From assembly GCA_905178155.1 (NCBI GenBank), contig CAJINV010000003.1, positions 1,825,348-1,889,347 on the forward strand: DNA of 64,000 nt. Reading direction: 5' to 3'. The translations under genes were made by a program, and so were the position numbers. The stretch is from Amoebophrya sp. A120. Taxonomy: Eukaryota > Sar > Dinophyceae > Syndiniales > Amoebophryaceae. Below the pieces are notes generated by a model. The model ran no database searches, was not told where the DNA came from, and saw only the letters and a list, made by a program, of their open reading frames with translations. Shown piece after piece: positions 48,874 through 61,650 of the stretch (positions within the stretch are counted from its first letter, which is position 1; every line of letters starts with the position of its first letter).

Positions 48874-50268
48874 GCACAGGCCAACCAGGTGGATGTAAAA
48901 TCACGGCTCACATATTTGCTATATATGCTTCACTTACTGGTGTGGCTCTCGATAAGGAAGCAGAGGAGAAAGAGAACGACGATCAAGAGGTAGAGCTGCA
49001 GGAGAACTTTTATATGATTTTTCGCCATGCGCATGTGGCTCCAACAGTAACAGCTCTCTCGTCGCGCCGGTAAGTGACCCCCTCACTCGGTCTTTTGTTT
49101 CCTGGGTGTTTTATTTTTTATAGCAATCAGCAAAAAAATGAAACTATAAATAATGCTGTCCTAAACAAGAACGGCTACGGCACGGATGAAGAATCTGAAT
49201 CACTCAAGATGAAGATAAAACTAGACATTGACTAGAACATTTTTAAAGAAGAGGCTGCTGGTCGCGGTGGAGCTGCAGAGAAATACTAATACCCTCTCTT
49301 CTCATTATCAACGCTCAATGGAAATTCGCATTGCCGTTGGCCTTGGCAAACAGAAACACAAAGAAGAACCGAGCCATGCGCCGTCGTCGATCTATTCGTA
49401 TTCTTTTTTTGAAGCGCTTACGTAAAAAGTTGAAAACTTTATTCACTGGCGCCGATGATACACATCTGCTAATGTTGTCGTCTGTGTAAGATAGTTACTA
49501 GTGCAGGGGAGTCTAAGGAGCTACACCAAAGCCTTGGTGCTCACATCTACATCATGCCCCCGACTCGGGATTATTTTCTTTTCCTCTCATTTATTGTCTT
49601 TCCTTGAAATTAGTCTTTTCGATTCACGTAGCCAAAAAGGCAACATCTGCGCCTGCGGTACTCTCAAGGGCTGAATCATTGCAATTGCTAGCAGTCGAGA
49701 TAGCCTGGTGCCCACGGATCTATGTTTTTTCTGTCTTCCTGAACAGCACGACAGTCCGTTTATTTCGTCTCCTCCGTAGAGCTGCTGAACCGTGTACAAC
49801 CGCAGCAGCTGGCTCACATTCGCATTCCGTTGGTACATTTGAATGTGCAGTCCGAGTCGACAGCTTCAAGGTGCCTGAAGGTCTTCCTTCATTTTCAATT
49901 CTGTTGTCGACCCCCGAGCCTCACACCAGAACGACGGGAAGGCGAGCTGCGAGTTTTCTCCGCTCGGTCGCTGCTACTACGTATGTTCTTGTTACCTCCC
50001 GGGGAAATTGCTGACGATGTTATCTGCCCGAGGAGGAAGGGTCGAATCTTTCCTCACAGTTTCCACCTGGTGTCGTCGAGCTCGAAATCACATCAAAGTG
50101 ACTAGATTCACCGAGTAGCAGTAGCAATACTAGTCTTCTTGTCTTCAAGCTCGCGGACACGGTCTCCCCGATCAAGAACTCGGCCGACCGCCCGTTTTCC
50201 AAGCGACCAGCCTTTTCACACTCGCACCTCCACCACCACCGCGGGACATGCGGAGGGTCAGCTCGTCA
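48874..50268. other. Intergenic, no gene seen
   Basis: About 1.4 kb without motif-bearing frames. The plus frame 49604-50014 has 136 codons but a composition like translated non-coding DNA and no splice partners. It includes the 3' flank of the small gene at 50269. Confidence 0.45.
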
Positions 50269-50625
50269 TCAAAAGAACTCGTTGTTCTTTACTGGATCCA
50301 TGACCACGCAGCTCATCATCGAAGGAAAGGGTAAGCCGCTGGGGTCGACCTCAATCTTCTTGACCTGCAGCTCCGTGCTCACGTCGGGGCTAGAAAGAAC
50401 TTTTTGAAGAGCTTGCTTGGACTGCGCATCGGTACTGATGGCGGCTTCAAGCTTGCCACGGACCTCAGCGACGACTCTGTCTCGCAGTGCTTGGCTGGCT
50501 GGGTTTGCGTTCATCTTCTCCGCGTCTGCCATTATGCGCTCGTCCTTGATGTTGGGGTAGCGAATGAAACGCGGAAAACACATCATAACCTGGTCGGCCC
50601 ATTTCGCGTTGAATTGCTTCGCCAT
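50269..50625 (-). CDS. Small unknown protein (118 aa)
   Basis: Single exon from ATG at 50625 to the stop at 50269. The sequence looks like a compact globular protein: MAKQFNAKWADQVMMCFPRF at the start, then a charged helical middle (KMNANPASQALRDRVVAEVR) and a C-terminus with hydrophobic strands (LPFPSMMSCVVMDPVK). No signal peptide, membrane segment or known motif is visible. It stands alone, with ~1.2 kb of non-coding sequence upstream. I do not recognise it. Confidence 0.6.
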   Translation of the reverse strand: MAKQFNAKWADQVMMCFPRFIRYPNIKDERIMADAEKMNANPASQALRDRVVAEVRGKLEAAISTDAQSKQALQKVLSSPDVSTELQVKKIEVDPSGLPFPSMMSCVVMDPVKNNEFF

Positions 50626-51838
50626 TTTTCGAATAACTCGATGCTACGTAGTTGCTGAGCAGCGAAGTTAGAAGTAAGTACTCAGATGTGAGGACAACTA
50701 CACATCACCCAATTACTCTCGAGCACCAGATGGTCGCAATGATAATGTATAGCGCAATTAGCTGAAATTGTACTGGCGCCTCTTTTCATCTAGAAATCGG
50801 CAATACAGAAGGACAACGGAGCCCAGAAATCAACGATACTTGGATCTCCAATCAAGCACAACCAAATCGGAAAGCGATAATTGTCGCCGACGATATGGAT
50901 TTGCACACCACGAAGACACGACCACGACTCATACTCAATCAATATCAGAATACAACTCATTCATACTCCTCTTGAAACGTTCAACCGATTCACACCAAGC
51001 CTAGACATACACTCGCCTTCATCAGGCACACCACCGTACTACGTAGGCCAACATTACGAATTATGCAAGCTAAACTATATATGTTCCCGCCTGCGAGAAA
51101 AACATCAAAATCAAATACGAATACGATCACAACGCGGAGGACAAACTGTTTCGAAGAATAAACGAGGTATATTGAATACGTGAAGACTCACTTGTACTTT
51201 AATCATGTCCGTCGAAAAGACCGAGCGTGATGGCGCTCGCCACCTTACCAGTTACTGTAATGGAAACAAGCGAAGGGCACGTGTGCAGGTCCGTCGATGA
51301 ACCCAATTATATCCAAGTCGGTTGATAACAACTTGCCGATGTTGGTCTAAGACAAACTTACGCGAAGCAACTTCAATGGAGTTTCTTTTTCGAGGAAAAT
51401 GAAAATGATGGTTTTGCTGTTCTCTTCTTCAACTCTTACTTGATCAGGTTTAGACGCGGAAACAAGATGGCCTCAATTTTCTTTGCTACGTTTTAATTTC
51501 GATTTAATTTTCATTGAATACGATAAAAGGCACGGTTGATTGAATGGTCCTCGTCCCAAATACAAAAATGCAATGAGGATCCGAGATCATGATTTTGCGT
51601 TTGCGATAGCGATTCTACGAGAAATTAAACAAAACTTACGTTATATTTTTCAAGCTTTTTTCCATCTTGTTCAATAAACTCTTTTACAAATTGTAATTGA
51701 TGATCGTGAAACTCTGATTGCTACGTTTTTAATTTGGTGGTTGATTGTGTTGCGAAACTAGAAGTTGCTCTGACCGTCAGGACGGTAGTGCTAGTGACGA
51801 ATCGCTCATGGGCGGCAGCTTCCTTTTTTGGACTAGTG
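50626..51838. other. Intergenic, AT-rich
   Basis: About 1.2 kb of AT-rich sequence without coding signal, between the small gene and the 3' end of the five-exon gene. Confidence 0.5.
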
Positions 51839-53371
51839 CTAGTCCGTATTAAATAAGCTGTTCTCGAAGCTTCCGATACCGGGCCTTTTTATTTTTGATG
51901 AAAAGTGGTGCAAACAAAACTGGTCCTCCAGAAGTAAACGCGAGCGTAACCGTAACCTAAGTAACGAAACTCGGAGCAATAGATTACAAGTAGCCAATAA
52001 TATGAAAGCGCCAGATTTCGATTGGCAAGTCCAAAAAAATGCCGAGCTTATTGGAAAACTTAGTATTTTTAGCCCAGACATACATTGTTCCCGTTTTGGG
52101 CACGCCGGGTAAAGTGTCGCAGATCTTGCCGCTGCTCACCAGCTTCTTGCAGCAGGTCGTATACTTCTTGCGGGAAGCTGAAGTGGCGTCCTGTGTTTTT
52201 CGTCATGTAAACTTTGTTTTCAAAGACACAACTAATAATGTTGGTATACTACCATTTTGATTTTCCATTTGTCATGATCACCAGCATTAGTAAAGAGGAC
52301 GACGACTGGGGGTCACAACTACTCACATTTTGAAAAATGCTTTGTCATACCGTGACTTCCTTGATGCGCCGCGTTCGCTCGGCATTGCGATCCGACAAGG
52401 CGATCAAAGGGAACTTGCGCCCCCGATGCCACGGATTGGTTTGCAGAAAAGCATCTTCGTAGTGAATGAAGAGACCTTTGAACGCCGACCTAAGATTCAA
52501 GTCGGCGTCGAGGAAGGGAGTCCGAATCGCAATCCAGGCACTGACGCTATTGTACGACCACTCGGGGATTACGATGTTGTTCGTATCACAAGTCAACGCA
52601 AATTCCAGGTACTTCAGAAATGCAGCCGGAAGCTCCGTCGCAAACTGATGGGTGTGTTTCATGTCCGTATATTTTTCCACACAACATATGTTTAGGCAAT
52701 GCACGTGGACGTGGTACAACCGAACAGCAACATCATAATAATCAGACCCATCTCGTCATACTCTTATCGATAAAGAAGAAGTACACACATGGCAGTAAGT
52801 ACCAGTTCGCAGGCGTTCGTGTGCTGGTCCTTGTAACGCTCGGTGGCCTCGATGAAGTCCCAGAGCAATCTCCGGAGGGAGATGCGATTCCTCGGATGCA
52901 TCAGCGACATCAAGTACGGGTTGGTCCACGTTTCTCGGAATGTCATGACTTTGTTCGTATCCTGTGCAAAACTATCACACTTGTGTTGTATATCTTTCGC
53001 GAAAAGAAAGAGATCCAACGGATCTGTCTCGTGTGACAATATTTTTTTCTCTGTCTCCGGAAACATACGCTTCCGTAATCGAGACTTCAAATTCCTCTGC
53101 AAATATTCCTCACGCGATTCTTCTTTGTGTGATTCTTTTGGTGCAAGGCATACTTCTGCTCGTTTTTCTCCGCCAGCGTGCCTTTCCGCAAATACTTGAT
53201 GTGTTCGCAGAGCAGTCCAGCCGCGATCCCCATGTCCTTGCCGAAAATACTCACAAGCCGCATCTTGCGGTCCATCGTGTTAAACCACGCGGATAATCCA
53301 TGGTTGGCCGGCTGGCGATGGATCTGCCAACGGCGATAAGCTTGGCGTCGCTCCCGGTTGTACACGTCCAT
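51839..53371 (-). CDS. Unknown protein, five exons
   Basis: Proposed exons 53371-53154, 53094-52803, 52644-52351, 52190-52084 and 51956 to 51849 or 51839. Exons 1-3 join in frame (introns of 59, 158 and then 160 bp) and encode a helical, basic and aromatic protein: YNRERRQAYRRWQIHRQ, WFNTMDRKMRLVSIFGKDMG, FRETWTNPYLMSLMHP, LEFALTCDTNNIVIPEW. The last two exons are open in two alternative frames. Strict GT-AG splicing ends at 51839. If the exon 3/4 junction keeps one extra G (intron TA...AG), the frame is more protein-like (FSFPQEVYDLLQEAGEQRQDL, then GPVLFAPLFIKNKKARYRKL) and ends at 51849. I recognise no family. The start at 53371 is the first suitable ATG; an upstream exon is possible. Confidence 0.6.
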
Positions 53372-55900
53372 CTTCGCACGAAGACTGGTTTTCAATGCTA
53401 CTTTCCTAGTTATATGCGAAACACAATGTACGTATTCGAATCGCGATGTTTTGCAAAAAAATCGTTTTTCTGTATATCCACTTCCGTGTAAAAGACTATC
53501 AAATCAGAACTTGACATACACATATCTATATCATGCCGAGGTGTTGTTATTCTCTCGAATTGAGCAATCGACAATCGACACCTCGTGAGCCCGGAGAAAA
53601 TTATTAAGCACGCATTTTTCAGAAAACTGGAGACCTTTGAAACGCGAAAAAGTCAGAAGTAACCAGCAACAAGAACGAGAACGACATGCGAAACGAGACT
53701 TAGGTCCGAGATCCCGCACGACCAAGTCGAAGAACGAATCTAGGTGTCGAAATCGATACAAATTGCTTCGCCATTTTGAAGGCTTTCCTGGGGTTTTCGT
53801 TTTCGTGGTCGTCGCTAACCCTTTCTAGTTTAGCTCGCACTACAGAAGGCACAGAAAACGAGGCAATGAAATGAATAGAATACTAAAATTTCGTCAAAGC
53901 AAGCACGAAGCAACCCAAGCCCAAGGCCCTAGCCAGATCAGAGGACGAGAGCGACTGTTCTCGTTGGTTCGAGTTCGACAAGCCATACCGTATGTATCTC
54001 TATCTCTCAAGCTGGTATACCAAGAATCCACCTGAGACAGCGTCGGCCAGCACGGTTGTAGGGCAGCGATAAATCAAAATCTAAAAATGCGTCGAGCTGC
54101 ATACTCTTCACGAAGACGACCTTCACGATGCAAACGAAGACTTTCACGATCTTCTCCGGGTCGATACACTATCGATGAACAATCGGCAACGACGACCCCA
54201 GAAGAAGCAAGATCGCTCCACCATGGTCCTGCTCATGGTCACGCCAACGCTACCCACACGATACGATAGTCAATCCCATACAGCTGAGTGCCCTCTCGCA
54301 ACCCCACCTCAACCAGAGCACTACAACTTCTTACCTAAATGTCTTATCGAAGTTGCGATCGGAACTATCAACATAAAAAAGGGAAGAGGATGGGATGGGC
54401 ACGGAAAATAGGCAACTACACCACACATAAAGTCAAGAACTTTATATGCTACATGTACAGACTCACCTTCTTCAGATGATCGCCACAAACACTTTCATTG
54501 CAGATGCAATCGGATCCGATCGAATTGGCAATAAGAAAAGATAAAGATAATCTGGATCCCGCACAATCAAACGAACAAAAGAACGCAAATTTTCGTGATC
54601 ATTGTCTTGTCTCTGAACGCTGATCCCGATCCAAAAAACCCGAACACATAAAAGAGGCCGCTGAAGCTATCCAGCACGGCTTTTTCTGCTACCTCCACCC
54701 TTCAGTTCAAATTGTATTGCTCCTCTTCGGTCCTCAAATTAATAAAGATGTCGTTGCCGGTTTCTTTTATTTGTTCACGGAGGGCCTTCGAGTTCCATAG
54801 TGCCTTCTTTCGTCTCCGCAGTGTGCCTCTTTGTCTTTATTTCAGATTTTCGCTTTGCTTTGGTTGCGCTTCGGACGAATGTACACTCATCTACTTGCGC
54901 GCTTCTGTCTGAAAAGATTTTGAGACGAACAACTGCCCTGAGAAGCTCTTGCACCTCTTCGTATCGAAACTAAAAGTAAAACAAAAACCAAACCAGAACT
55001 AGTTGCAGTTCATTGCTAAACGACGCGATGTACATCTACTGATTTTTAGCGCGGCAATCATCTTACGCGTTAACTTCTGCGCGACTCGGTCTTCAGCATT
55101 TTCATAGGTCGCCGTCGCGCATTTGGCATTACAGACAACGCTATGCGAACCCGCAGTCTATCGCTTCCTCCATAGCAGTCATTTCAAGGCTACAGAAACA
55201 GACGCTGCGACATACCTTTTGTGCTTGCTGTAACCGTAACGATCAGGCAACGTTCGAAGTACTTCAAATACTTGTTTAGGTAGATCATACATATTAGGGT
55301 CTGCATCTTGATACAACATTTTAAAAGAAATCGTACAGTTTTTATTAATTTTTACTTACCACGACACCTCCGTTTTTTCATCATTTGTCTTTTTTTCTGG
55401 CATGCAAAGTTTATTTAACATTGGATCGAGTTTGTAGCTGAAATCGTATCGAGAGCGGTTCTGTGCTCAACCTCACCGCTCCGGCACGGCGGGTGGGCAT
55501 AATTTATTAGCATTAGTTGAATAAGCATAGCTGCTAAAGGCATTTATCAAGAAAGAGATACTTGGTAAGCGTAGATGGCAGTACCTAAATTCCGATTATT
55601 AAGCACCGGGAAACTCTCTTGACTATGATTAGCGTGTGATGTAAAGTCGCTACTTTGCCGCTGGTGTTGCTGAGGTCACATCCGGCCGCCGCCTTGATAA
55701 CGCCTCAACTACGCCGCAGCACAGCAGCTTTATTATTATTCTGTTGCAGGCAGCCTGCTTCCTATTACTATTAAGTTGGAGTATCGCGCTTTAGTGAGTG
55801 ACTTCTAGCGACATTCGTGCCAATTCGAAGTGGTTTCTAAGAGTCATCATCTACATCAGGTCGTCGCCTGTGTTTCCTCTCGCAGTCGTGCTCACACGAC
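53372..55900. other. 2.5-kb intergenic region, no gene seen
   Basis: AT-rich and low in coding potential on both strands; the frames present are short and motif-free. It separates the ubiquitin-like gene from the five-exon gene. No RNA gene was recognised. Confidence 0.5.
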
Positions 55901-56212
55901 TCAGCAGCCCCTCAGTTTCAGGACCGCATGGACCGTGGACGCGCCCCCTTCGATGCCGTAGAACTTCAGCGTCTTGCTGTCCTCCAGCTGGCGGCCGGCG
56001 TAGATGACACGGACCATCTCCGGCGGATATCCCTCACTCTCCTGTAGGAAGTCCTTGACGGCCGCGATTGTAGCAGATGCGTTGGTGTGAAAGACGGGGC
56101 TCTTCCCTGTCATGCATTTGATGGTCAGCGTAACCCCGGCTGCGGTCGAAGTACCTAACGTTGTGAAGTTGCGTTTCGTAACCATTATTTCGCTGATGAT
56201 CTGTGCATTCAT
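55901..56212 (-). CDS. Ubiquitin-like protein ending in LRGC
   Basis: Single frame of 103 residues from ATG at 56212. Residues ~29-103 follow the ubiquitin fold: LTIKCMTGK at the first hairpin, TIAAVKDFLQESEG for the helix (ubiquitin TIENVKAKIQDKEG), PPEMVRVIYAGRQLEDSKTL ([20 protein letters not shown]), FYGI, then STVHAVLKLRGC before the stop. The Ile44-type patch is changed (VIYAG for LIFAG). The protein ends RGC*, so it lacks the diglycine that ubiquitin needs for conjugation. About 28 extra residues precede the fold. It may act as a non-conjugated ubiquitin-domain protein, or a downstream exon or processing is missing. Confidence 0.85.
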   Translation of the reverse strand: MNAQIISEIMVTKRNFTTLGTSTAAGVTLTIKCMTGKSPVFHTNASATIAAVKDFLQESEGYPPEMVRVIYAGRQLEDSKTLKFYGIEGGASTVHAVLKLRGC

Positions 56213-56387
56213 TTCATCTTCATCTTCAAGTTCAATTAGGTATCGTGCATAAAAACGCGTATGGTGGATGGATGGTCCTCTTTCTGTGCGTCGCCATCCG
56301 TTAAGTGGCTGGAAGCCAGTGCCAGTGCGTGTTGCTCGGGTTTATGTTTATCTTTAATATACTCGCCTGGCTGTACAAACGAAATTA

Positions 56388-57295
56388 TTAAGCAGCATAT
56401 TCCTTGCTACCCGTTTTGTCGGCAGCAGAACGGCGCCGCGGAGATCTGCTTCTGCGCTGTTGAGCACCCGTGCCGCTGCTTGACCCAGCACTGGAGCTGA
56501 CGCCGGCAGTTTCGCCTTTCTTCAAGGCGTCGACGAGCTCCGCCATCAACTCGGACTGTTTTTTTCCATGACTGATCTGAAACTGCGCCAGCACCTTCAG
56601 CCGAGTCGACCGGATGGACTCCGGCAGCGCCTGCACCTTGTGGTGCACCAAACTGTCCTTCACCTCCTTTCCCTTGCCACCGCCGGCCTTGCCGTATTTC
56701 TGCAAGATGCAGCAGAACTCCCCGTACTCGCGCGTGCACAAAATATGAGCTATGAAATACAAAGCTGCCGGAATACGCCGACGCCAACACACATGTTACA
56801 GAAGAACCTGTGCACATTCTTTCATTGATCCCGGCCATTATTCATCGCATCATTTGCGGGCATTGATTGAATCAAATCCACCATGCAGCAAAAAAGCCTG
56901 GACCTGGTGATGTCACCATAACACAATTTTATCCCTATGTATTCTCACCTCCGCTGGTTTGCCTCGAGACTACACGACTACCGCTGAAAATGCTATCGCT
57001 TGGGATGATTCGAGCTTTTGCAGTTGGGGTGGCGCGTTCTGCAGAGTTGTAGTCTCGTATGGCTGTGCCAAAGTGCGTCGACCTCTGACGGCGGACTGAA
57101 TACCAGGTCGGTTGCGTTCACCTTCGCGACGAGAAATTCTACGTACGCGCGTTCGAGATGCTTGTAGTCACTGGCTTGGTCGATGCTAGTCGCGATCGCA
57201 TGGGCGTCCCGAAGGGCGCCACGACTTCCTTCGCCCCACTGTGCCAAGACGTTGTCCACGCGCGTCGGATACAACTTGGGTGATGACCCCGGCAT
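56388..57295 (-). CDS. WHTHIL-motif protein (DUF1399/GRDP-like) with SR-type tail
   Basis: Exon 1 is 57295-57064 and exon 2 is 56749-56388; 197 residues in phase 1. The join needs a GC donor (TGGCACA|GCCATA) with CATAG acceptor and then reads SPPSEVDALWHTHILCTREYGEFC at residues 67-90. This is the conserved Pro-x-x-x-VD-x-x-WH-x-HIL...Y...FC motif of the DUF1399/glycine-rich domain proteins, which is strong evidence for this unusual splice. Exon 2 continues with CILQKYGK, a helical segment (RLKVLAQFQISHGKKQSELM) and a Ser/Arg tail (RRSRSPRRRS) typical of nuclear or RNA-linked proteins. Function of the motif in protists is unknown. An upstream exon could exist. Confidence 0.72.
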
Positions 57296-60148
57296 CGAAT
57301 CAAGGTGAAGGAGAAGGTTGCTGATATTTATGTGCTGGTACTTCGGATTTATTACGGCAAAATTCTACGATATGACATCGACGAAGAATAAACCGAATGC
57401 AAAGGTACAGTGTTGCACTACAACTAGCAACCAACACCACAGCAACCAATTCACTTTCATTCACGCGGAAGGATAAATATCGCAAGGAAGGGAATACCTG
57501 TGTCTCTGTTCCTACTAAGCTGCGGTCCGCAAATCGTGGTACTGGTAGACTTGGTGTGGAGCTTTTTTTACCTGCGGAGCGGGAGATCGTGACCCGAAAT
57601 AATTTCGATGACGTACGCGTGCTAATGGGTTTCTTCGAATCCTTCCAGGAACAAGAAATATTTTTGAACTTCTTCTAGGACCAAAACTCATTTCGGACGA
57701 ACACGAAAGCATAGTTTTCCTTGCTTCTAGTCATGGGGGTTGTAGGACGTACCTCGTCGTGAGTGTCCGTGTCGCAATTACGGCAGAGGTCGTTGAGGCA
57801 GTTCGTGCGCGCCGGTACACCGAAGCCGGAATCAAGAGCTGCTGTTGCACGATGTCGCTGAGCTTGAAGAAGAAGACCTTCGGATTTGGATTATATATTG
57901 CGATAACTGAACTAAATGAGCAGATTTGCATTTGAGTAGATGAAAGCAACAGCAACACAAAATCTAAATAAGGGTTTGTCGCTCTCTGCGGATCTAAAAA
58001 GCTCCAACTCACATCAGCATTACGATAACACCGCAGGAGCTGACTTCCCGAGTCGCCTTGTGGTCTGATCAGCAAATCGAAATCGTGTTCGTGGTCCGGC
58101 CAAATGTATATTGGAGACTAAAATCCGAAAGGGAAGTGTGAAAAGTAGCACCGTAGCATAGAGAGTTGAACTTATTTGATTATGCAAGCACGTCCTATGA
58201 TTGTGGGATGTGGATTGTTTGAAAATGAAGAAGAAGACGACTGCTAAACGTCCAGTTGTATATACTTAACGCCCAATCTTCGTTGCCATACAAGCTGCTT
58301 GGATGAAAATCATGGACGAGTAGGTCACACAGAGGATCGGGAATATGATGCCTCTCCAAATGACACAGCGTTGAAGAGTCGAAAACTACACTTACGAGAA
58401 ATCGGAATGCACCTATCTGCAGGAAACAATCCCGAGCTGCTGCTTCTCTTTCCAATGCTCAAGTCAAGATGGCAACGTGCAAAATTTATTCTATTTCAGA
58501 CTCAGACCTCTTCACTTTGTCACACTCATACTCGAAGCATTAGAAAACATAGTCGATAGCCATCCGAAAAAGGCGACGTTCGTCGAGTCTCTTCACTCAC
58601 GATGCGGGGGATGAGCATGTGTGCATGGCAGATGAGGAAAGAGCGAATCATACTGCGAGATCATCTGCCGATACACTTGCGACGTTGGTTCGAAACGAAC
58701 TAGAACAAGCACAAAAGGGATGAACCACATCGAAACACAAGCAGCTTCTGTTCGGCGCCGACTTTGACAGAAATTGAAACAACATAAAAACTATGACAAA
58801 GGTGTGGCTCATGATTTCTATCATCTCCGTGTAGTTAGTGTCACCAGTTGTCAAGATTTTGTTCTTCGTTTTCATATAGATAGTACAATTACTATGCCTT
58901 TTGTCACATGACGTGACAACACAACGCCTTCCTCGTCAAAATTAATTAGTTGCTTTCAACATCTTACTCTGGTGCATACCGCTCGTGCAGAGCAAGGTCT
59001 GTCTGAAGGTGCACTGATGCGATGCGATCTGAGCTACCAACCGATATTGTGCGAAATTTTTGTGAGTCCTCTGTGTGTCAGGCTCAGGCGATATTCTATA
59101 TTCATTCGAATTCGTTTGCGTTATGTATATATTTGTGCTTTTCATTGCGCGTGGTCATATCAGTGTGCTGTTCTCATGGCTTATATTTCATTTCCTGTAT
59201 GAATATGTATATTTACAACTGAAACGTTCCTGCTTTTACTGCTCCTCGTATGAAGAAGTTTTGCTCCGATCTGATGTCACGAGGCTGGTTACCTTAACCT
59301 TTCGTAACGAAAACGAACGATCAGAGTCAACTTGTGTGCTGAAAAACAGAGCAGCTTCGCGCCGTGCTAATTTGTATATTCTTTATTCTCTGTGTTTGTT
59401 TACTGAGTTAGAGTTTCTCATGGATCATACATGATGCAGTATAATTTTCGAATTCATCAGTCTGTGCTTGTCATCAAACAAAACATGTTCCGTTTTATAA
59501 ATAAATTCGACTAGTGTGCATAGGCGTATCGATCGGCTTGTGTGCCTGTTGTACCTAACCGATGCTTTCCCGATGACCTGGAAAATGCTTTTCTGTGTCT
59601 CAGTACCAGCAAACTAGTGCTGTTGTATCAACTACTGTTGCGCTTTTCGTTTTCATTCTCATCTCATTTGCACGAAGTATAGCGTTTGCTTGCCCGCACT
59701 ACAGATAGAAGCGTCTTTCCATCATGCGTCCTAAAATCCTCGAAGTGGAGCGTTTTTTCTTGAATCTCCGAAAACGTTGTGACTTTGCCTTGCTGTCGCA
59801 CAAAAGGTAAAGGAACGAAGGCCAGGGAGGTTGTTCTCATTGATTCTACTACATCTACCTCACGGTGAGGTCCTCACCAATCAATCCCGATTGTATAGCA
59901 TTGCATGGAATGCTCGGAAACTACTCAGTGTGCGTGTCGGCGCCAAACGAAGACTCTCCTTGCCTCTAGCTGGCAACCGGAGCCCGACCACGCAAAGCGC
60001 AGCTCACAAGTAGACTGATATGCCTACGACTGAAGATCGCTACAGAAACATCGTCGAGTTCGAGTATGTCTATGTCGTGTATAAAAAAAAACTATAGAAG
60101 AAAAAGAAAAAACTAAAACATCAAAGATATGCAGCACAAAAGTATCAA
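57296..60148. other. 2.85-kb region without a supported gene
   Basis: Some minus frames near 57515-57712 and 57731-58075 have splice-like edges (GAG|GTACGT at about 57753; TCCTAG at about 57679), but their frames could not be joined consistently. The rest (58100-60140) is AT-rich with short frames only and no motif. Confidence 0.4.
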
Positions 60149-61650
60149 CTACTTCTTCTTTTTTTGATTATGATTGGCTTTGCCACTGGAACTGGACTTA
60201 CTGGCTGGCACACTAGCAGCTGACGAGCAGTTACTGGCGGCGTTGTTGTTTTTGGTACTTTTCTTCTCCTTGGCGCCGGTCTTCTTGACCGCTTTCTCCA
60301 TTTGCAATTGTCCGTCTGCCGGTAGGCCCTTTGCCTTTGCCTTACCTTCGCTTTTTTTCTCCGAATTCTTCGTATTCGCCTTACTTTGAGCACTTTTCGT
60401 TCTGGCGTTATTTTTTCCAGCAGCAGCAGCTTTCTTAGCCATTGGCGTTGGCTTTTTAACCGGCAGCACTTTCACTTTCTTCGCGCTCGCGGCTTTTTTC
60501 ATTATCATCATCTTACTCGGCTTAGGTGGTTTATTCGGCTTCGCTTTGGCCTTCGCCGTCGCCGGAGGGTTCGTGTTCGCCGACGCCGAGCTTGTTGACA
60601 GTGGATTTTTCCCGAGGGAGGACCCGCTAGCTGCCATATTCGTGCTCCCGATCGCCTGCTTGTTGACCTCTTTCGCGACGAGTTTGACCTTGCCTTTGGT
60701 GCCGGCGGTCTCAGTGCCAGCCGTTGCCGTTGGCGCTTTCGTACCGTACTTTTTCATACCCGTGCCTACCGACGCAGCATCCTTACCAGAAGCAGAAGCG
60801 CCGCGTGACTTCTTTTGCTTTATTCCGTTTGGTCCTTCTTTGTCCATGATCTTCATCTCCTCTTCACTTTGCTCTTTTTCTGCCTCCTGCACCTGCTTAT
60901 TTTCTGCTTTTTTCTTGCTTGTCTTCTTTGCAATCTTCCCTGTCGTGTTCTGCTGCAAATTGAGATCGAAATCAGAGAAAGCGTCGTCCTTAGTCCTTTT
61001 CGTCGCTTTTTTCCCGGATGGTTTCTGTGACTGTGCGGGGGCCCCTGCAGCTGCCACGATATCAACCTGCAACGTAGATGGAAATGGATGAATAATGTCT
61101 TCAGAATGAGTACAAGACACACCGTCGCTGCCCAGCAGACATCAGATAATGTCGTCCGGCGCTGCATCCACACAGCATTCACCAGTCGACAGTGGTTCTA
61201 TTTACACATCAAGTAGTACATAGACAGATTTCGGAAACTTACCATTCAGTAGTACGTCGACGTACGATCGTGCTGTGCTCGTCGTAAGTATGAGTATGAA
61301 TTTATGTTTTATAAACTATGTTAAGTATGTATCATCTATACCTTTTCGTGGTCGTTGACATTCTCGTTCGGCATCGACAAAGCGGTCGAGACATGATTGG
61401 ATGAATCCGGAGGCGCCAGAAGTTTCTCCTCGTGTCCCAGATGCGGGATGGCCTTTTTTTCCTTCTTCATATTAAGCTTCATGTTTTTTTCACCACCGCC
61501 GGCCGCTCCGTCGTGGTCCCCCTGAAGTACAGCATTACCATCTTCTTCATCTTCCCCGACCGCTCTTTTACTTTTACCTGCGTCGTCCGGCAGCTTTTGT
61601 TTGGGTCCTTGCACGACTGGGCCTCCCTCTTCATGTTGGTGACGCTGGTC
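60149..61650 (-). CDS. Lys/Ala-rich, probably nuclear, basic protein (5' end not found)
   Basis: Exon 61650-61342 (103 codons) joins exon 61066-60149 (306 codons with stop) in phase 0 through a GTATAG donor and TTGCAG acceptor. The upstream exon with the start codon was not identified; the frame enters at acceptor CAACAACAG. The protein is highly charged: Gln/Glu/Asp/Lys-rich at first, then many Lys-Lys and Lys-Ala repeats (GKIAKKTSKKKAENK, KKAASAKKVKVLPVKK, AKKAAAAGKNNARTK) and a KKKK end. No folded domain is visible. Composition resembles histone H1-like or nucleolar proteins and the basic chromatin proteins of dinoflagellates, but no signature confirms this. Confidence 0.65.

Noticed and set aside
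53079-53095. A 17-nt GT...AG micro-intron (GTGAGGAATATTTGCAG) in the five-exon gene
   Set aside because: It restores frame, but a 59-nt intron with a better donor (GTATGCC) from 53153 to 53095 also does, and 17 nt is below usual spliceosomal size.
57515-58075. Possible small exons near 57.6 and 57.9 kb
   Set aside because: Edges look like splice sites but the frames do not join to each other or to the WHTHIL gene.
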